Numbered from the stretch's first letter, positions 18,286 to 26,939 are shown. The stretch: 64,000 bases of DNA from Streptomyces sp. SID11385 (GCF_010548245.1 NZ_JAAGLR010000182.1:33881-97880); one strand, 5' to 3'. Numbers and translations: made by a program. Notes: generated by a model not told the origin, from the sequence alone.

Positions 18286-18642
18286 CTAAGGGGCGTCTCG
18301 CCGTTCCGCTGCCTCGGCGATGTGCTTGATCTTCGCCAGACGCCGATCCCAGTCGGCGGCGAGCATGGTCATCCACCGCGCCGTCGCGTCGAGGGTCGCC
18401 GGCTTCACCGCGTACCGCACCTCGCGTCCGACCCGGCTGCCGGAGACCAGCCCGGCGGCGTCCAGGACGGTGAGGTGTTTGGCCACCGCCTGTCGTGATA
18501 TCGGCAGACTCTCGGCAAGCGTCGTCGCCGTGGCCTCGCCCTGTGCGGCGAGCAGTTGCAACAGCTCGCGTCGCGTGTTGTCGGCCAGCGCGACCAGCAC
18601 GCTGTCCACCACCTCGACGGAGCCCTGGCGTTCGTCCGTCAC
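18286..18642 (-). CDS. ArsR-family transcriptional regulator
   Basis: A 118-residue winged-helix repressor: LVALADNTRRELLQLLAAQG opens the domain, with recognition helix in SRQAVAKHLTVLDAAGLV and the wing in SRVGREVRYAV. It lacks the cysteine-rich metal site of classical ArsR and matches the subgroup paired with SRPBCC proteins. It overlaps the upstream SRPBCC gene by ATGA, so both are one transcript. The four GCAAC-N6-GTTGC-like sites upstream of the pair are the likely binding sites. Confidence 0.9.
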   Translation of the reverse strand: MTDERQGSVEVVDSVLVALADNTRRELLQLLAAQGEATATTLAESLPISRQAVAKHLTVLDAAGLVSGSRVGREVRYAVKPATLDATARWMTMLAADWDRRLAKIKHIAEAAERRDAP

Positions 18643-19085
18643 ACGGACGACGCCTCGACGCGCGTCTTGACCGCGTCGAGAACCTGTAGCCAGCCGTCGG
18701 CGTTGTCGCTGTGCGCCTTGGCCCGCACATCCTCGGACCCGGCCAGCGTCGCGAACCCGCTCTCGACGACGCGCAGCCGCGTCTTGTCACCCTCGGCGGT
18801 CAGCGTGAACTCCACCAAGGTGCTGTTGGTCTCGCTCAGTTCCTCACCGGGGAACGCGCTGGCCCAGCGGTACGCGACGTAGGTCTGCGGCCGCACCTTC
18901 TCCACCCGCACGGGGAAGCTGCCGTACTCGGGGTTCTTGGCCACCGTCGATTCGCCCTCGACGGCCACGGTGCCGGACGCGCTGGCCGGGTCGGCGACCC
19001 AGAAGCCCGGCTCGGTCACCAGCGACCACACCCGGTCCACGGGGGCCGCGATCAGGGTTTCGCGTTCGATCAGCCGTTCGCTCAT
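18639..19085 (-). CDS. SRPBCC (AHSA1-like) domain protein
   Basis: A 148-residue START-like lipid/ligand-pocket protein: ERETLIAAPVDRVWSLVTEP at the N-terminus, VEFTLTAEGDKTRLRVVESGF in the late strands, and a C-terminal helix (NADGWLQVLDAVKTRVEA). The ATG at 19085 has AGGAG six bases upstream. AHSA1-type proteins bind hydrophobic ligands; many are co-encoded with an ArsR repressor, as here. The ligand is unknown. Expression is probably autoregulated through the repeat sites just upstream. Confidence 0.87.
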   Translation of the reverse strand: MSERLIERETLIAAPVDRVWSLVTEPGFWVADPASASGTVAVEGESTVAKNPEYGSFPVRVEKVRPQTYVAYRWASAFPGEELSETNSTLVEFTLTAEGDKTRLRVVESGFATLAGSEDVRAKAHSDNADGWLQVLDAVKTRVEASSV

Positions 19086-19114
19086 GAGGAACTCCTTCAT
19101 TGGTGCTCTTGCCA

Positions 19115-19163
19115 GCAACCCGACTGTTGCACATCGGATCGTCAGGCGCAATCGTAAGGTTGC
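19115..19163. promoter_or_regulatory. ArsR operator pair A (GCAAC-N6-GTTGC type)
   Basis: Site 1 (19115-19130) is GCAAC-N6-GTTGC; site 2 (19148-19163) is GCAAT-N6-GTTGC. Their starts are 33 bases apart, three helical turns, directly upstream of the SRPBCC-ArsR operon. Confidence 0.65.
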
Positions 19164-19260
19164 GTTCGCGCGGAGGGGCGCGGTACTGCCGCAGGGGTGC
19201 GGTGGTGCATGGGAGCAGGGCGCGCGCGGTGTCGCGCTTTCGGAGGTGGCGGCGGATTGC

Positions 19261-19310
19261 GCAAGAGTCGGGTTGCGTATGAGGTAAGTAACATGCAACA
19301 CTTTGGTTGC
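19261..19310. promoter_or_regulatory. ArsR operator pair B (GCAAC-N6-GTTGC type)
   Basis: Site 3 (19261-19276) is GCAAG-N6-GTTGC; site 4 (19295-19310) is GCAAC-N6-GTTGC. Starts are 34 bases apart, repeating the layout of pair A about 145 bases away, on the side of the VOC gene. The remaining bases of the 480-base gap show nothing else supported. Confidence 0.6.
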
Positions 19311-19565
19311 GGAATTCGGCGGACCAGCTGCCGGGCAGGTCGGCTTGTCCTCGGCAACCGGTCGGGGCGCGCGGTGAGGCAACCCGCGGCTTCCCGACCG
19401 GACGGCGCCTACGGTGGAGGTCCTCGCGGCCGGCCGGTGCCATCGGGCGGTGGCCGTCGGGTGCGCCGCCGAGGCGGACGACTTCACAGAGCACAGAGCA
19501 CCGAGAGACGTGGCGTGGCGGCAGCCGCCGTCGCGACCTCGGATCACACATCAAGGAGATGCGAC

Positions 19566-19907
19566 ATGGCGACACTGAAGCCCGGAAGCATGCTGGTCGG
19601 CTCGACCCGTCCCGAGGAACTGCGGGCCTGGTACATCAAGGCGCTGGCTCCGGGGTTCACCGGCGACGGCCCGATCGACTTGGGCGGCTTCCATCTGGTC
19701 GTCTGCGAGCGCGACGACATCGACGCGAAGAACGGCCAGCCGGGTCGCTCCATCGTCAACTTCCACGTCGACGACTTCGACGCGGTGGAGGCCCAGCTGA
19801 GCGCGGCCGGCGCCGAGTGGATCTCGATCGACGACCGTGAGCCGGGCAAGTTCGGCACGTTCGCCGACCCCGACGGGAATTACCTCCAGATCATCCAGTG
19901 GAAGTAG
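19566..19907 (+). CDS. VOC-superfamily (glyoxalase/bleomycin-resistance-like) protein
   Basis: A 113-residue single-domain protein of the vicinal oxygen chelate fold: STRPEELRAWYIKAL, FHVDDFDAVEAQLSAAGAEW and the family-ending FADPDGNYLQIIQW are all visible. The fold includes glyoxalases, dioxygenases and antibiotic-sequestering proteins; the metal ligands of glyoxalase I are not all evident. The ATG at 19566 has AAGGAG 7 bases upstream. It may be co-regulated with the divergent SRPBCC-ArsR pair through the operator repeats between them. A drug-binding role is possible, not shown. Confidence 0.85.
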   Translation: MATLKPGSMLVGSTRPEELRAWYIKALAPGFTGDGPIDLGGFHLVVCERDDIDAKNGQPGRSIVNFHVDDFDAVEAQLSAAGAEWISIDDREPGKFGTFADPDGNYLQIIQWK

Positions 19908-19930
19908 GACGCCCGAGGCCGAGTGTTCCC

Positions 19931-19973
19931 GCAGCCCCTCCTCCCGTCCGAGACGGACCGGCAGAGGGGCTGC
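19931..19973. terminator. Terminator hairpin after VOC gene
   Basis: GCAGCCCCTC (19931-19940) pairs with GAGGGGCTGC (19964-19973), and an inner CCGTC/GACGG stem fits in the loop. It lies 24 bases after the VOC stop. Confidence 0.7.
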
Positions 19974-20047
19974 CCCCTTGTGCGTCCCTTGGGCGTCGGG
20001 GGCGCCCGCTCTTCTCATCGTGCCGCCCGCAAGGAGGCCAGCCGCGG

Positions 20048-20455
20048 TCACACGGCGGCCGTGGGCTCCGGTACCTGCGGGAGCCAGGACACGGCGTCGT
20101 CGCGGAAATGCTGGTTCCGCGGAACGAATCCACCGTCGTCGTCCAGGCTCATGATGGTCACGAAGACGGCGTCCGAGCCCTCGTCGAGCGCGCACACCCG
20201 GGAGCCGCAGTCGCCGCAGAACCCGCGCCCGGCGCCCGGCGAGGTCGCGTACCAGGTGGGCTCGCCCCCCGGACCGTCCCAGGCGAAGCCGGACAGAGGG
20301 AAGCCCACGAAGGCCATCATCGGGCCGCCTGAGAGCTTCCTGCAATGCGCGCAGCTGCACACATGGGGGTAGAACGGCCGGCTGGCCGCGCTGTACCGGA
20401 TCTTTCCGCACAGGCAGCCGCCGGTATGGGTTCGCTGCTGGTCGATCTCGCTCAT
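20048..20455 (-). CDS. GFA-family (glutathione-dependent formaldehyde-activating-like) protein
   Basis: A 135-residue zinc protein of the GFA/CENP-V fold: GGCLCGKIRY near residue 12, CSCAHCRKLSGG near 33 and FCGDCGSRV near 80 provide the paired cysteines that bind zinc. Most members have no proven reaction; formaldehyde-glutathione activity applies only to a few and mycothiol-using actinomycetes may differ. It is the last gene of the leftward group starting with the alpha/beta hydrolase. The ATG at 20455 was chosen because it directly precedes the conserved domain; the longer frame extends into the upstream gene. Confidence 0.88.
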   Translation of the reverse strand: MSEIDQQRTHTGGCLCGKIRYSAASRPFYPHVCSCAHCRKLSGGPMMAFVGFPLSGFAWDGPGGEPTWYATSPGAGRGFCGDCGSRVCALDEGSDAVFVTIMSLDDDGGFVPRNQHFRDDAVSWLPQVPEPTAAV

Positions 20456-20497
20456 CGTGGTGTCCCCAGGCTCTCGGTCCGTCGGTTGTGCTGCGCG

Positions 20498-20527
20498 GGG
20501 AAGCCCGCCGTCGCCGACGGGCTTCCC
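20498..20527. terminator. Terminator hairpin after reductase gene
   Basis: A 10-bp perfect stem, GGGAAGCCCG with CGGGCTTCCC, has a 10-nt loop 26 bases past the reductase stop (leftward reading). It separates it from the GFA gene. Confidence 0.65.
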
Positions 20528-20553
20528 TGTCTCATCCGGGCGTCGGGCAGAGG

Positions 20554-21270
20554 TCAGAAGGTGCGCTCCGCCACCCGGACTCTCTCCGCGTTCTCCAGTG
20601 CCGTTCGCAGCGCGGCGGCCGACAGGGGGGCTCCGAGGGCTTCGGTCCGGTCCTCGAAGGCGGTGTTCTTGTCGGCCATGTAGAGCCAGGTGTACGCGGA
20701 GGTCTCCGGCTCGAAGCGCCAGCTGTCCGCCAGCGAGCCCGCGTCGACGGTGTCGAAGCCGATCGTGTGGATCAGCGCCGACGCGCCGGCCTTCGCGGAG
20801 GCGTCGTTGCCGGCGATGGCCACGGCGCTGCGCTCCGGATGGCCGGAGGGACGGGCGAGCTGGGCGATGTGGTGGGCCAGGATGCCGCTGAACGCCTTGA
20901 CCAGGTGGACCCCGTCGAAGTGCTGCTGGATCAGCTCGCTGGTGGTCAGCTTCTCCGAGTCCAGCTCCTCGATGCGGCCGTCGCGGATCGGGTAGTAGTT
21001 GCTGGTGTCCAGCAGGGTCCGCCCCCGCAGCGGCGCCGCCGGGACGCGCCGGTAGTCGGTGACCGGCACGGCCATCACGACGAACTCGCCGGCTCGGCTG
21101 GCTTGTTCCACGGTCCCGGCCGTGGCCAGCGGGCCCAGGTCCGCGACGAGGCCGGCGAGGCTCTCGGGGCCGCGGGAGTTGGACATCACGACCGGAATGC
21201 CGTTCCCGACGGCGAGCCGGGCGAGCACTGTGCCCATGACTCCGCTGCCGATGATTCCCAGGGTGGACAT
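20554..21270 (-). CDS. NADP-binding reductase, F420-dependent NADP oxidoreductase-like
   Basis: A 238-residue Rossmann-fold protein. The N-terminus TLGIIGSGVMGTVLARLAV is the GxGxxG nucleotide site, SNSRGPESL carries the NADP-phosphate-binding S/R pair, and DTSNYYPIRDG is typical of the NpdG/F420-NADP reductase family. These enzymes shuttle hydride between NADPH and F420; some relatives use other substrates. It lies between a flavoenzyme gene and the GFA gene with gaps of 57 and 98 bases, so it may be part of the same leftward transcript. Confidence 0.82.
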   Translation of the reverse strand: MSTLGIIGSGVMGTVLARLAVGNGIPVVMSNSRGPESLAGLVADLGPLATAGTVEQASRAGEFVVMAVPVTDYRRVPAAPLRGRTLLDTSNYYPIRDGRIEELDSEKLTTSELIQQHFDGVHLVKAFSGILAHHIAQLARPSGHPERSAVAIAGNDASAKAGASALIHTIGFDTVDAGSLADSWRFEPETSAYTWLYMADKNTAFEDRTEALGAPLSAAALRTALENAERVRVAERTF

Positions 21271-21327
21271 GACGACTCCTCAGGTTTTTCGGTGGACTCT
21301 CTCGTACCGGGGACGGCTCGGCACCGG

Positions 21328-22512
21328 TCAGATGTAGTAAGTGTTGGGCTCCAGGCCGCAGAGGATGCGGCCGTAGGTCTCGGCGTTGACATCCGGATTC
21401 ATCATCGCGTGCAGACCGAACGTCTGGAGGTCGTTGGCTATCCGCTGCACCGGCACCTTGGTATAGGCCGCGGAGCCGCCGCTGGACGAGGCGAGGATCT
21501 CCACCGCCTCCCGGGTCAGCCGCACGGCCGAGCCCTCGTCCGCCCGGCTGCGGCCGCGTTCCGCCATCTCCCAGGGCTCGGCCGAGGCGCACTTGGCGTC
21601 CAGCAGCGCGGCCAGCCGGGTCGCGTGGAACTCCGCCTCGTCGAGCTTCATCGCCGCTTCGGCGACCCGCAGATGGGTCACCGGGGCCTCGCTCTGGCTC
21701 GGGTACTCGGTGTAGGTGATCTTGCGACCGGGGAGCCGCTCGAAGAAGAGGTCCCGCACCGCCTTGCCCATGCCGACGGCGACCCCGACCGTGGACGCCG
21801 CGCCCACCACGATCAGCGGAGCCCGGTACATCGGCGAGTCGGCGTTCAGCTTGGAGACCGACTGGCCACCGAGCACCATGGGCGCCGGCAGGATGCGTTC
21901 CTGCGGGATGAACAGGTCCTTCGCGATCGTGGTGACGCTCCCGGTTCCGCGCAGGCCGCCGGTGTGCCAGTCGTCGACGATCTCAAGCTCCGAGACCGGG
22001 ACCGGGCCCATCACCGGGTACGGCTGCCCCTCAGGGTCCAGGAATATCGCCGCGACCTGCTGCCAGGTGCTGCTGAGGGCGCCGCTGATGAACGGCCACG
22101 AGCCGTTGACGAGGACGCCGCCGGGAACGGGGACGGCCGTCGCGGTCCCGGGCCCGATGGTGGCACAGAGCCCTGTGCCGGACTCCGCGAACACCTCGTC
22201 CTGGACCTCGTCCGGGTACAGGCCCACGCCCCAGCCGGCGACCCAGGAGCTGGCCACCACCCATGCGGCGGACCCGTCGGCCTTGGCTATCTCCTCGGCC
22301 ACCGCCACCATGGTCTGCGCGTCGCTCTCGTACCCGCCGTAGCGCAGCGGGATACGCATCCGGAAGACACCCGCGTCGCGCAGGGCCTCCACCGAGTCAG
22401 GGTGCAGTCGGCGGTTCTCCGTCGACCACGCGGTGTTGGCCCGCAGCACGGGCGCGATCGCGGACACCTGCCGCACCAGCTCTTCCCGGGTCGGGATGAC
22501 GAATGTCGACAT
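21328..22512 (-). CDS. Acyl-CoA-dehydrogenase-fold flavin monooxygenase (group D-like)
   Basis: A 394-residue flavoprotein. The N-terminal helical domain (ENRRLHPDSVEALRDAGVFRM), middle beta domain (DDWHTGGLRGTGSVTTIAKDLFIP) and C-terminal helical domain (SSSGGSAAYTKVPVQRIANDL) match the branch of the acyl-CoA dehydrogenase fold used by two-component hydroxylases and nitroso-synthases (HsaA, ActVA-ORF5, KijD3 types). These need reduced flavin from a reductase such as the E6-type protein or the reductase next door. The substrate is unknown. It is 33 bases after the hydrolase gene, so they are probably one transcript. Confidence 0.82.
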   Translation of the reverse strand: MSTFVIPTREELVRQVSAIAPVLRANTAWSTENRRLHPDSVEALRDAGVFRMRIPLRYGGYESDAQTMVAVAEEIAKADGSAAWVVASSWVAGWGVGLYPDEVQDEVFAESGTGLCATIGPGTATAVPVPGGVLVNGSWPFISGALSSTWQQVAAIFLDPEGQPYPVMGPVPVSELEIVDDWHTGGLRGTGSVTTIAKDLFIPQERILPAPMVLGGQSVSKLNADSPMYRAPLIVVGAASTVGVAVGMGKAVRDLFFERLPGRKITYTEYPSQSEAPVTHLRVAEAAMKLDEAEFHATRLAALLDAKCASAEPWEMAERGRSRADEGSAVRLTREAVEILASSSGGSAAYTKVPVQRIANDLQTFGLHAMMNPDVNAETYGRILCGLEPNTYYI

Positions 22513-22545
22513 GACTTCTCCTCGACGTGCTTGTGGGATCAGGGC

Positions 22546-23493
22546 TCAGACGAAGAACGTGTTGAACGCGTCGATGACGGCCTCGGGCGCCTCCTCGACG
22601 AAGTAGTGGCCCGCGTCCGGCACCAGCACGACCCGCACGTCGCTCCCCTGGGTGGGCAGCGTCGCCTCCATCTGCTTGGCGAACATGCCGTCGGCGAGGT
22701 TGGAGACCAGGCCGAGCATGGGCGCGGTCACCTGCCCGTAGGTTCCGAGGTCGGCGATGTCCTGGCCGAAGGTCTGGTACCAGCCGTTGCCGCCGCGGAT
22801 ACCGTCCGCCGTGTCGTAGGCCCGGGTGTAGACGGCCCGGTCCGCCGGGGTCACCGCGTCCGGGTCCAGCAGGAAGTTGTCGAAGACCCAGTCGATGAGG
22901 AAGTGGGCGCGTCCGGCCAGCAGTTGTTCCGGCAGGCCGACGACCTGGTTGAAGGCGAACCACCACGGGAAGAAGGGCAGCCCCGGGGCCGGCAGCACGG
23001 GGATCTGGTACATCGACGCGTCCGGGTGGAGCACATCGAGCAGGGCGACCCTGCGGGTGGCCTCCGGGTGGTTGACCGCGAAGCTGAAGGCAACCTGTGC
23101 GCCGACGTCGTGGCCCGCGATGTCCACCTGGTCGTAGCCGAGGGCACGGACGAATCCATGGACGACCGAGGCCATCGTCTTCTTGTCGTACCCGGTGGCG
23201 GGCTTGTCCGAGCCGCCCATGCCCGGGAGGTCGAGCGCGATGACCCTGCGGCCGGCCGCGGCGAGGGCGGGCATCACCTTGTGGAATTCCCACCAGGTCT
23301 CCGGCCAGCCGGGCAGCAGGACCAGCGGAGCGCCCTCCCCGCCGCTGACGTAATGGAGGCGGAGACCGTTCACGGTGGCGTATTCGCTGCTGAAGCCGCC
23401 GTCCAGGGAGCTCGCGAGTTCGGCGTCGGTCGGGACGCCGGAGGCTTCTCCGCCGGTGTCCGGTGTGCTCGTACCGCTGCTGTTCGTCGTCAC
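22546..23493 (-). CDS. Alpha/beta hydrolase, epoxide-hydrolase/dehalogenase-like
   Basis: A 315-residue hydrolase. The oxyanion-hole loop reads LLPGWPETWW, where most epoxide hydrolases have HGWPE. The nucleophile elbow is GHDVGAQ (Asp), and the catalytic His lies in DAGHYFVEEAPE near the C-terminus. An Asp nucleophile points to an epoxide hydrolase or haloalkane dehalogenase rather than an esterase. The GTG at 23493 has GAGGAG 8 bases upstream. Enediyne clusters often encode epoxide hydrolases (SgcF-like) that open a core epoxide, so a pathway role is possible; the operon partners are otherwise not enediyne-specific. Confidence 0.84.
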   Translation of the reverse strand: MTTNSSGTSTPDTGGEASGVPTDAELASSLDGGFSSEYATVNGLRLHYVSGGEGAPLVLLPGWPETWWEFHKVMPALAAAGRRVIALDLPGMGGSDKPATGYDKKTMASVVHGFVRALGYDQVDIAGHDVGAQVAFSFAVNHPEATRRVALLDVLHPDASMYQIPVLPAPGLPFFPWWFAFNQVVGLPEQLLAGRAHFLIDWVFDNFLLDPDAVTPADRAVYTRAYDTADGIRGGNGWYQTFGQDIADLGTYGQVTAPMLGLVSNLADGMFAKQMEATLPTQGSDVRVVLVPDAGHYFVEEAPEAVIDAFNTFFV

Positions 23494-23711
23494 TGTTCCC
23501 ACTCCTCGTCGTCGTGGCCGAAACAGGTATGCGAAGGACCGGCCCACGGGCTCGGTGCTGCTCAGTCATCATCGAAGACGGAAATTCCCCCGGCCTCTTC
23601 CTACGTGCCCTCTCGCGTTCCCGGGTGGAGGGCGACGTCGGGTCCGGCGTACGCGTGCTCGACGGGTCTGTTCTCTCGGCCCGCCAAGCCGTATCCGGCA
23701 GTCGCGACGAC

Positions 23712-23748
23712 GTACGGGGCAGGGCCGACCAGCGGCCCTGCCCCGTAC
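23712..23748. terminator. Terminator hairpin after SDR gene
   Basis: A perfect 15-bp stem GTACGGGGCAGGGCC with its complement and a 7-nt loop lies 18 bases beyond the SDR stop (leftward). It implies the hydrolase group downstream has its own promoter in the rest of this 270-base gap. Confidence 0.78.
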
Positions 23749-23766
23749 CCGTGGCGCGGAAGCGAG

Positions 23767-24513
23767 TCAGGGCAGCTTCTTCAGGCCGGCCCCGGTCAGG
23801 AGGTAGCCGGGCGCCACCGCACTCGCCTGCGTCCGGGCCAGCTCGACCATTGCCGAGCCGGCGATCTCCGGGGTGAGCAGCGGCCCCATCTGCTTCACGT
23901 ACTCCTCCTCCGACCGGCCGTCGCGAGCCGCGTACGCACGGGCCGCCGACCTGCCCAGCTCGGTCACCGGGGTGATCCGGGGAAGCACCGCGGAGAAGGT
24001 GATGTCCAGTCCGGCGCGCTGCGCCTCGTCCTGGGCGTATCCGGTGAGGAAGCGCTGGGTGGCCTTGGCGCCCGCGTAGCCCCCGGAGAGCGGCGAACCC
24101 GCCATCGCGGCACCGCTGCTGACCACGATCACCCTGCTGCCGGGGCGCAGCGGAGTGAGCAGGACCTCGCGCAGCCAGTGGAAGGTGATCCTGACATCCG
24201 TCTGCCAGTTGACCGAGAAGGTCTCCCAGGTCTGGTGTTGCAGCGGACGCATGTGCGGGCTCGCCCCGGCCGCCAGGACGACCACCTCGGGCCGGTAGCG
24301 GTCGAGGAGGCTGCCGGCCACTGTGGGGTCGCCGGCGTCGGCGAGTTCGGGAACGGTGCTGCCGGCGCCGCCGGCCGGCTCGGCGAACGGCGCCGCGGTG
24401 CGCGAGACGGCGACCACTCGGGAGCCGGCCTCGGCGAAGGCCGTGGCGATCCCGTGGCCGAGGCCGCGGCTCGCGCCGACGACGATGGTGGTCTTGCCGG
24501 ACAGGTCGCTCAT
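23767..24513 (-). CDS. Short-chain dehydrogenase/reductase
   Basis: A 248-residue SDR: cofactor motif GASRGLGHGIA at the N-terminus, catalytic Ser in VIVVSSGAAMAGS and the YxxxK pair in GGYAGAKATQRFL near residue 155. An arginine just after the second strand (AVSRTA) suggests NADPH preference. The substrate is unknown. An AGGAGG site precedes the ATG at 24513. It is the last gene before the strong hairpin at 23712-23748. Confidence 0.86.
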   Translation of the reverse strand: MSDLSGKTTIVVGASRGLGHGIATAFAEAGSRVVAVSRTAAPFAEPAGGAGSTVPELADAGDPTVAGSLLDRYRPEVVVLAAGASPHMRPLQHQTWETFSVNWQTDVRITFHWLREVLLTPLRPGSRVIVVSSGAAMAGSPLSGGYAGAKATQRFLTGYAQDEAQRAGLDITFSAVLPRITPVTELGRSAARAYAARDGRSEEEYVKQMGPLLTPEIAGSAMVELARTQASAVAPGYLLTGAGLKKLP

Positions 24514-24615
24514 GATGTCCTCCTGGTAAGGGGCGTGTCCGGTCGCGGACGGTCGACAATTCCGGCCCCGGGACCTGTCGCGGGGAGGCAGCGGGTCCCG
24601 GAGCCGGAGTCAGGG

Positions 24616-24641
24616 GCCCTCCCGGGTGTCGCCCGGAGGGC
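24616..24641. terminator. Possible hairpin after DUF899 gene
   Basis: GCCCTCCCGGG pairs with CCCGGAGGGC with one bulged base, inside the 141-base gap between the DUF899 and SDR genes. The stem is weaker than the other terminators here, so read-through is possible. Confidence 0.4.
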
Positions 24642-24654
24642 GGGAATCGACGCG

Positions 24655-25353
24655 CTACGACTTGAAGCGTGTCCCGTTCCACCAGTTGTCGCCGGGCACG
24701 GCCGCGTCCGTGCTGTCGTAGCTGTCCTTGTAGCGCCACCAGTCCCAGGGGTGTTCGAGCTCGTCCTCCTGCCGGCCCAGAGCGGTGATGTCCAGGTAGT
24801 TGTAGAAGTTCTTGAAGATGTCCCCGCCCCGGTCGAAGACCGAGTAGGTGTGGTAGACGTCGTCGCCGTCACGGATGAACGCGCTCACCCCGGGCGACTC
24901 GCCCATCTCTGTGGCGGCCTCGTAGTCGTAGTTGAAGTCGCTGCCGAACGACGAGTACCAGGGGTAGTTCCAGCCCATCCGGGCCTTGAAGGGTTCCAGC
25001 TTCGCCAGCGGCGCCCGGGAGACCAGGGCGAAGCTGGTGTCCCTGGCCCACATGTGTGCGAGCTCGCCGACGCTGTCCGTCTGCATGGAGCAACCGATGC
25101 AGCCCTCGTCGTCGTCCGGGCCGAACATGAAGTGCCGGACGATGAGCTGGCGGCGTCCCTCGAACAGGTCGAGCAGCGTCACCGTGCCGTTCGGTCCCTC
25201 GAAGAGGTACTCCTTCTCCGCCTTCACCATCGGCAGCTTCCGGCGCTCCGCGGCGATCATGTCGCGGGCGGCGGTGACCTCCTTCTCCTTCTCCAGGAGC
25301 GCCCTGCGGGCCTCCAGCCACTCCGATCGGGAAACTATCTTCGGAAGGTTCAT
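24655..25353 (-). CDS. DUF899 thioredoxin-fold protein
   Basis: A 232-residue protein of the DUF899 family: LDLFEGRRQLIVRHFMFGPD then DEGCIGCSMQTDSVGELAHM gives the thioredoxin-like core with a CxxC pair, and the C-terminal GWNYPWYSSFGSDFNYDYEA and WWRYKDSYD segments are family-typical. The catalytic role is not established for the family; the CIGC pair suggests redox chemistry. It is 23 bases after the CoA-ligase gene, consistent with one transcript. Confidence 0.85.
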   Translation of the reverse strand: MNLPKIVSRSEWLEARRALLEKEKEVTAARDMIAAERRKLPMVKAEKEYLFEGPNGTVTLLDLFEGRRQLIVRHFMFGPDDDEGCIGCSMQTDSVGELAHMWARDTSFALVSRAPLAKLEPFKARMGWNYPWYSSFGSDFNYDYEAATEMGESPGVSAFIRDGDDVYHTYSVFDRGGDIFKNFYNYLDITALGRQEDELEHPWDWWRYKDSYDSTDAAVPGDNWWNGTRFKS

Positions 25354-25376
25354 CGGTTCTCCCTGGATGGTGTGCT

Positions 25377-26939
25377 TCAGAGTTGCGGTGACCGGCCGGT
25401 CCGCTCGCGGGTCAGAAGACCGCGGCGGTGGATCTTGCCGACCGGAGTGCGGGGGATCTGATCGATGAACTCGATCTGCCGGACCTTCTTGTAGGGGGCG
25501 ACTCGTTCGGCGACGAACGCCATGACCTCCTCCGGCGTGACCGGCTCGCTGGTCACCACGAATCCCTTGGGGATCTCGCTGGCCTCCTCGTCGGGCACGC
25601 CGATCACCGCCGCGTCCGTGACCTTCGGGTGCGACATCAGGACCGCTTCGAGCTCGACCGGGGACACCTGCTGCCCCTTGTACTTGATGAGTTCCTTGAT
25701 GCGGTCGACGAGGAAGAGCTCCCCGTTCTCGTCCACACGGCCGAGGTCGCCGGTGTGCAGGAAACCGTCCGGTTCGAGCACCTCGGCGGTGGCCTCCGGG
25801 GCGTTGAGGTAGCCCTTCATCACATGTGGGCCGCGGATGAGGACCTCGCCGTCCTGGTTGTGCCCGAGTTCCTCGCCGGTGGTGATATCGACGATCTTGC
25901 AGTCGATGTTGGGGGAGTTGGGGCCGACCGATCCAGGGGCCACCGGGTCGGCGAGCTGCATGAACGAGACCAAGGCCTCGGTGAGGCCGTATCCCTGGCC
26001 GATGCTCACCCCCAGGCGCCGCCGGCAGAGCTCGGCCGTCCCGGGGTCGAGCGCGGCGCCGCCGGAGACGATCGAGCGGAGCGAGGAGAGGTCGTACCGG
26101 TCCACCAGCGGGCTCTTCGCGAGGAGGACGGCGATGGTCGGTACGACGTAGAGGCGTGTGACGCGGTGCTCCTGGATCGCGTTGAGGTAGGCCTCGGGGT
26201 CGAAGCGCGGCATCGTCACGAGTGTCGCGCCCTGGAGCAGACTGGCGTTCATCGTCATGATCAGGCCGAACGCGTGGTGGAAGGGCGGGACGGCGAGTAC
26301 CGTCTCGTGCTCACCGAGGGGCGCGACCAGGCTGGTCTGGAGCACGTTGGCGATCATGTTCCGATGGGTCAGCAGCACCCCCTTGGGGTAGCCGGTGCTG
26401 CCGCTGGAGTGGAGCACGGTCACGACGTCCTGCGCGGGGTCGACGGCCGGCTCGGGCGGCACACCGTCGGTGAGCAGCGCGGAGAACGACGTGGCGCCCT
26501 CCGCCTCACCGAAGACGATGATCTCTTCGACCTTCGTCCGCGCGGTCACCGCCGTGGCCTTGACCACCTCGGACGGCATGGTCACCAGCAGGCGCGCGCC
26601 GGTGTCGTTCAGGTGCGCGGTGAGATCGTCCGCCGTGTCGAGGGGATTGAGCACCACCACCGTGCCGCCCGCCAGGGCGGCGGCGTGGAACGCGATCGGG
26701 TACGCGGGCACGTTCGGCGCGAGGAGGGCCAACACGTCGCCCTTGCCGAAGCCGCGGGCATGAAGCCCGGCGGCGGCGCGGCGCACCGCCGACGCGAGCT
26801 GGCCGTAGGTGTGACCGTTCTCCCCGTCGACGTCGACCGTCGCCAGGCGGTCCGGGTACTGCTCCGCCTGTCGCAGTACGAAGGAGGTGAACGTGGTCTC
26901 GGGGACGTGGACGCGTGGACGTGGGCCGGTGAAGATCAT
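25377..26939 (-). CDS. Acyl/aryl-CoA ligase, 4-coumarate-CoA-ligase-like
   Basis: A 520-residue ANL-superfamily enzyme. The AMP-binding loop is LHSSGSTGYPKGVLLTHRN, the adenine motif GQGYGLTEALVS, the hinge Asp lies in FLHTGDLG, and the catalytic Lys in PRTPVGKIHRR near the C-terminus. It forms an acyl-AMP and then the CoA thioester of a carboxylic acid; resemblance to 4CL and the overlapping hydratase/lyase gene suggest a hydroxycinnamic acid substrate. The ATG at 26939 overlaps the upstream gene by ATGA; the longer frame runs backward into it without a better start. Confidence 0.88.
   Translation of the reverse strand: MIFTGPRPRVHVPETTFTSFVLRQAEQYPDRLATVDVDGENGHTYGQLASAVRRAAAGLHARGFGKGDVLALLAPNVPAYPIAFHAAALAGGTVVVLNPLDTADDLTAHLNDTGARLLVTMPSEVVKATAVTARTKVEEIIVFGEAEGATSFSALLTDGVPPEPAVDPAQDVVTVLHSSGSTGYPKGVLLTHRNMIANVLQTSLVAPLGEHETVLAVPPFHHAFGLIMTMNASLLQGATLVTMPRFDPEAYLNAIQEHRVTRLYVVPTIAVLLAKSPLVDRYDLSSLRSIVSGGAALDPGTAELCRRRLGVSIGQGYGLTEALVSFMQLADPVAPGSVGPNSPNIDCKIVDITTGEELGHNQDGEVLIRGPHVMKGYLNAPEATAEVLEPDGFLHTGDLGRVDENGELFLVDRIKELIKYKGQQVSPVELEAVLMSHPKVTDAAVIGVPDEEASEIPKGFVVTSEPVTPEEVMAFVAERVAPYKKVRQIEFIDQIPRTPVGKIHRRGLLTRERTGRSPQL

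Noticed and set aside
20488..25461. 1657-codon rightward frame opposite several leftward enzyme genes
   Set aside because: It crosses intergenic hairpins and five well-supported genes; no recognisable domain.
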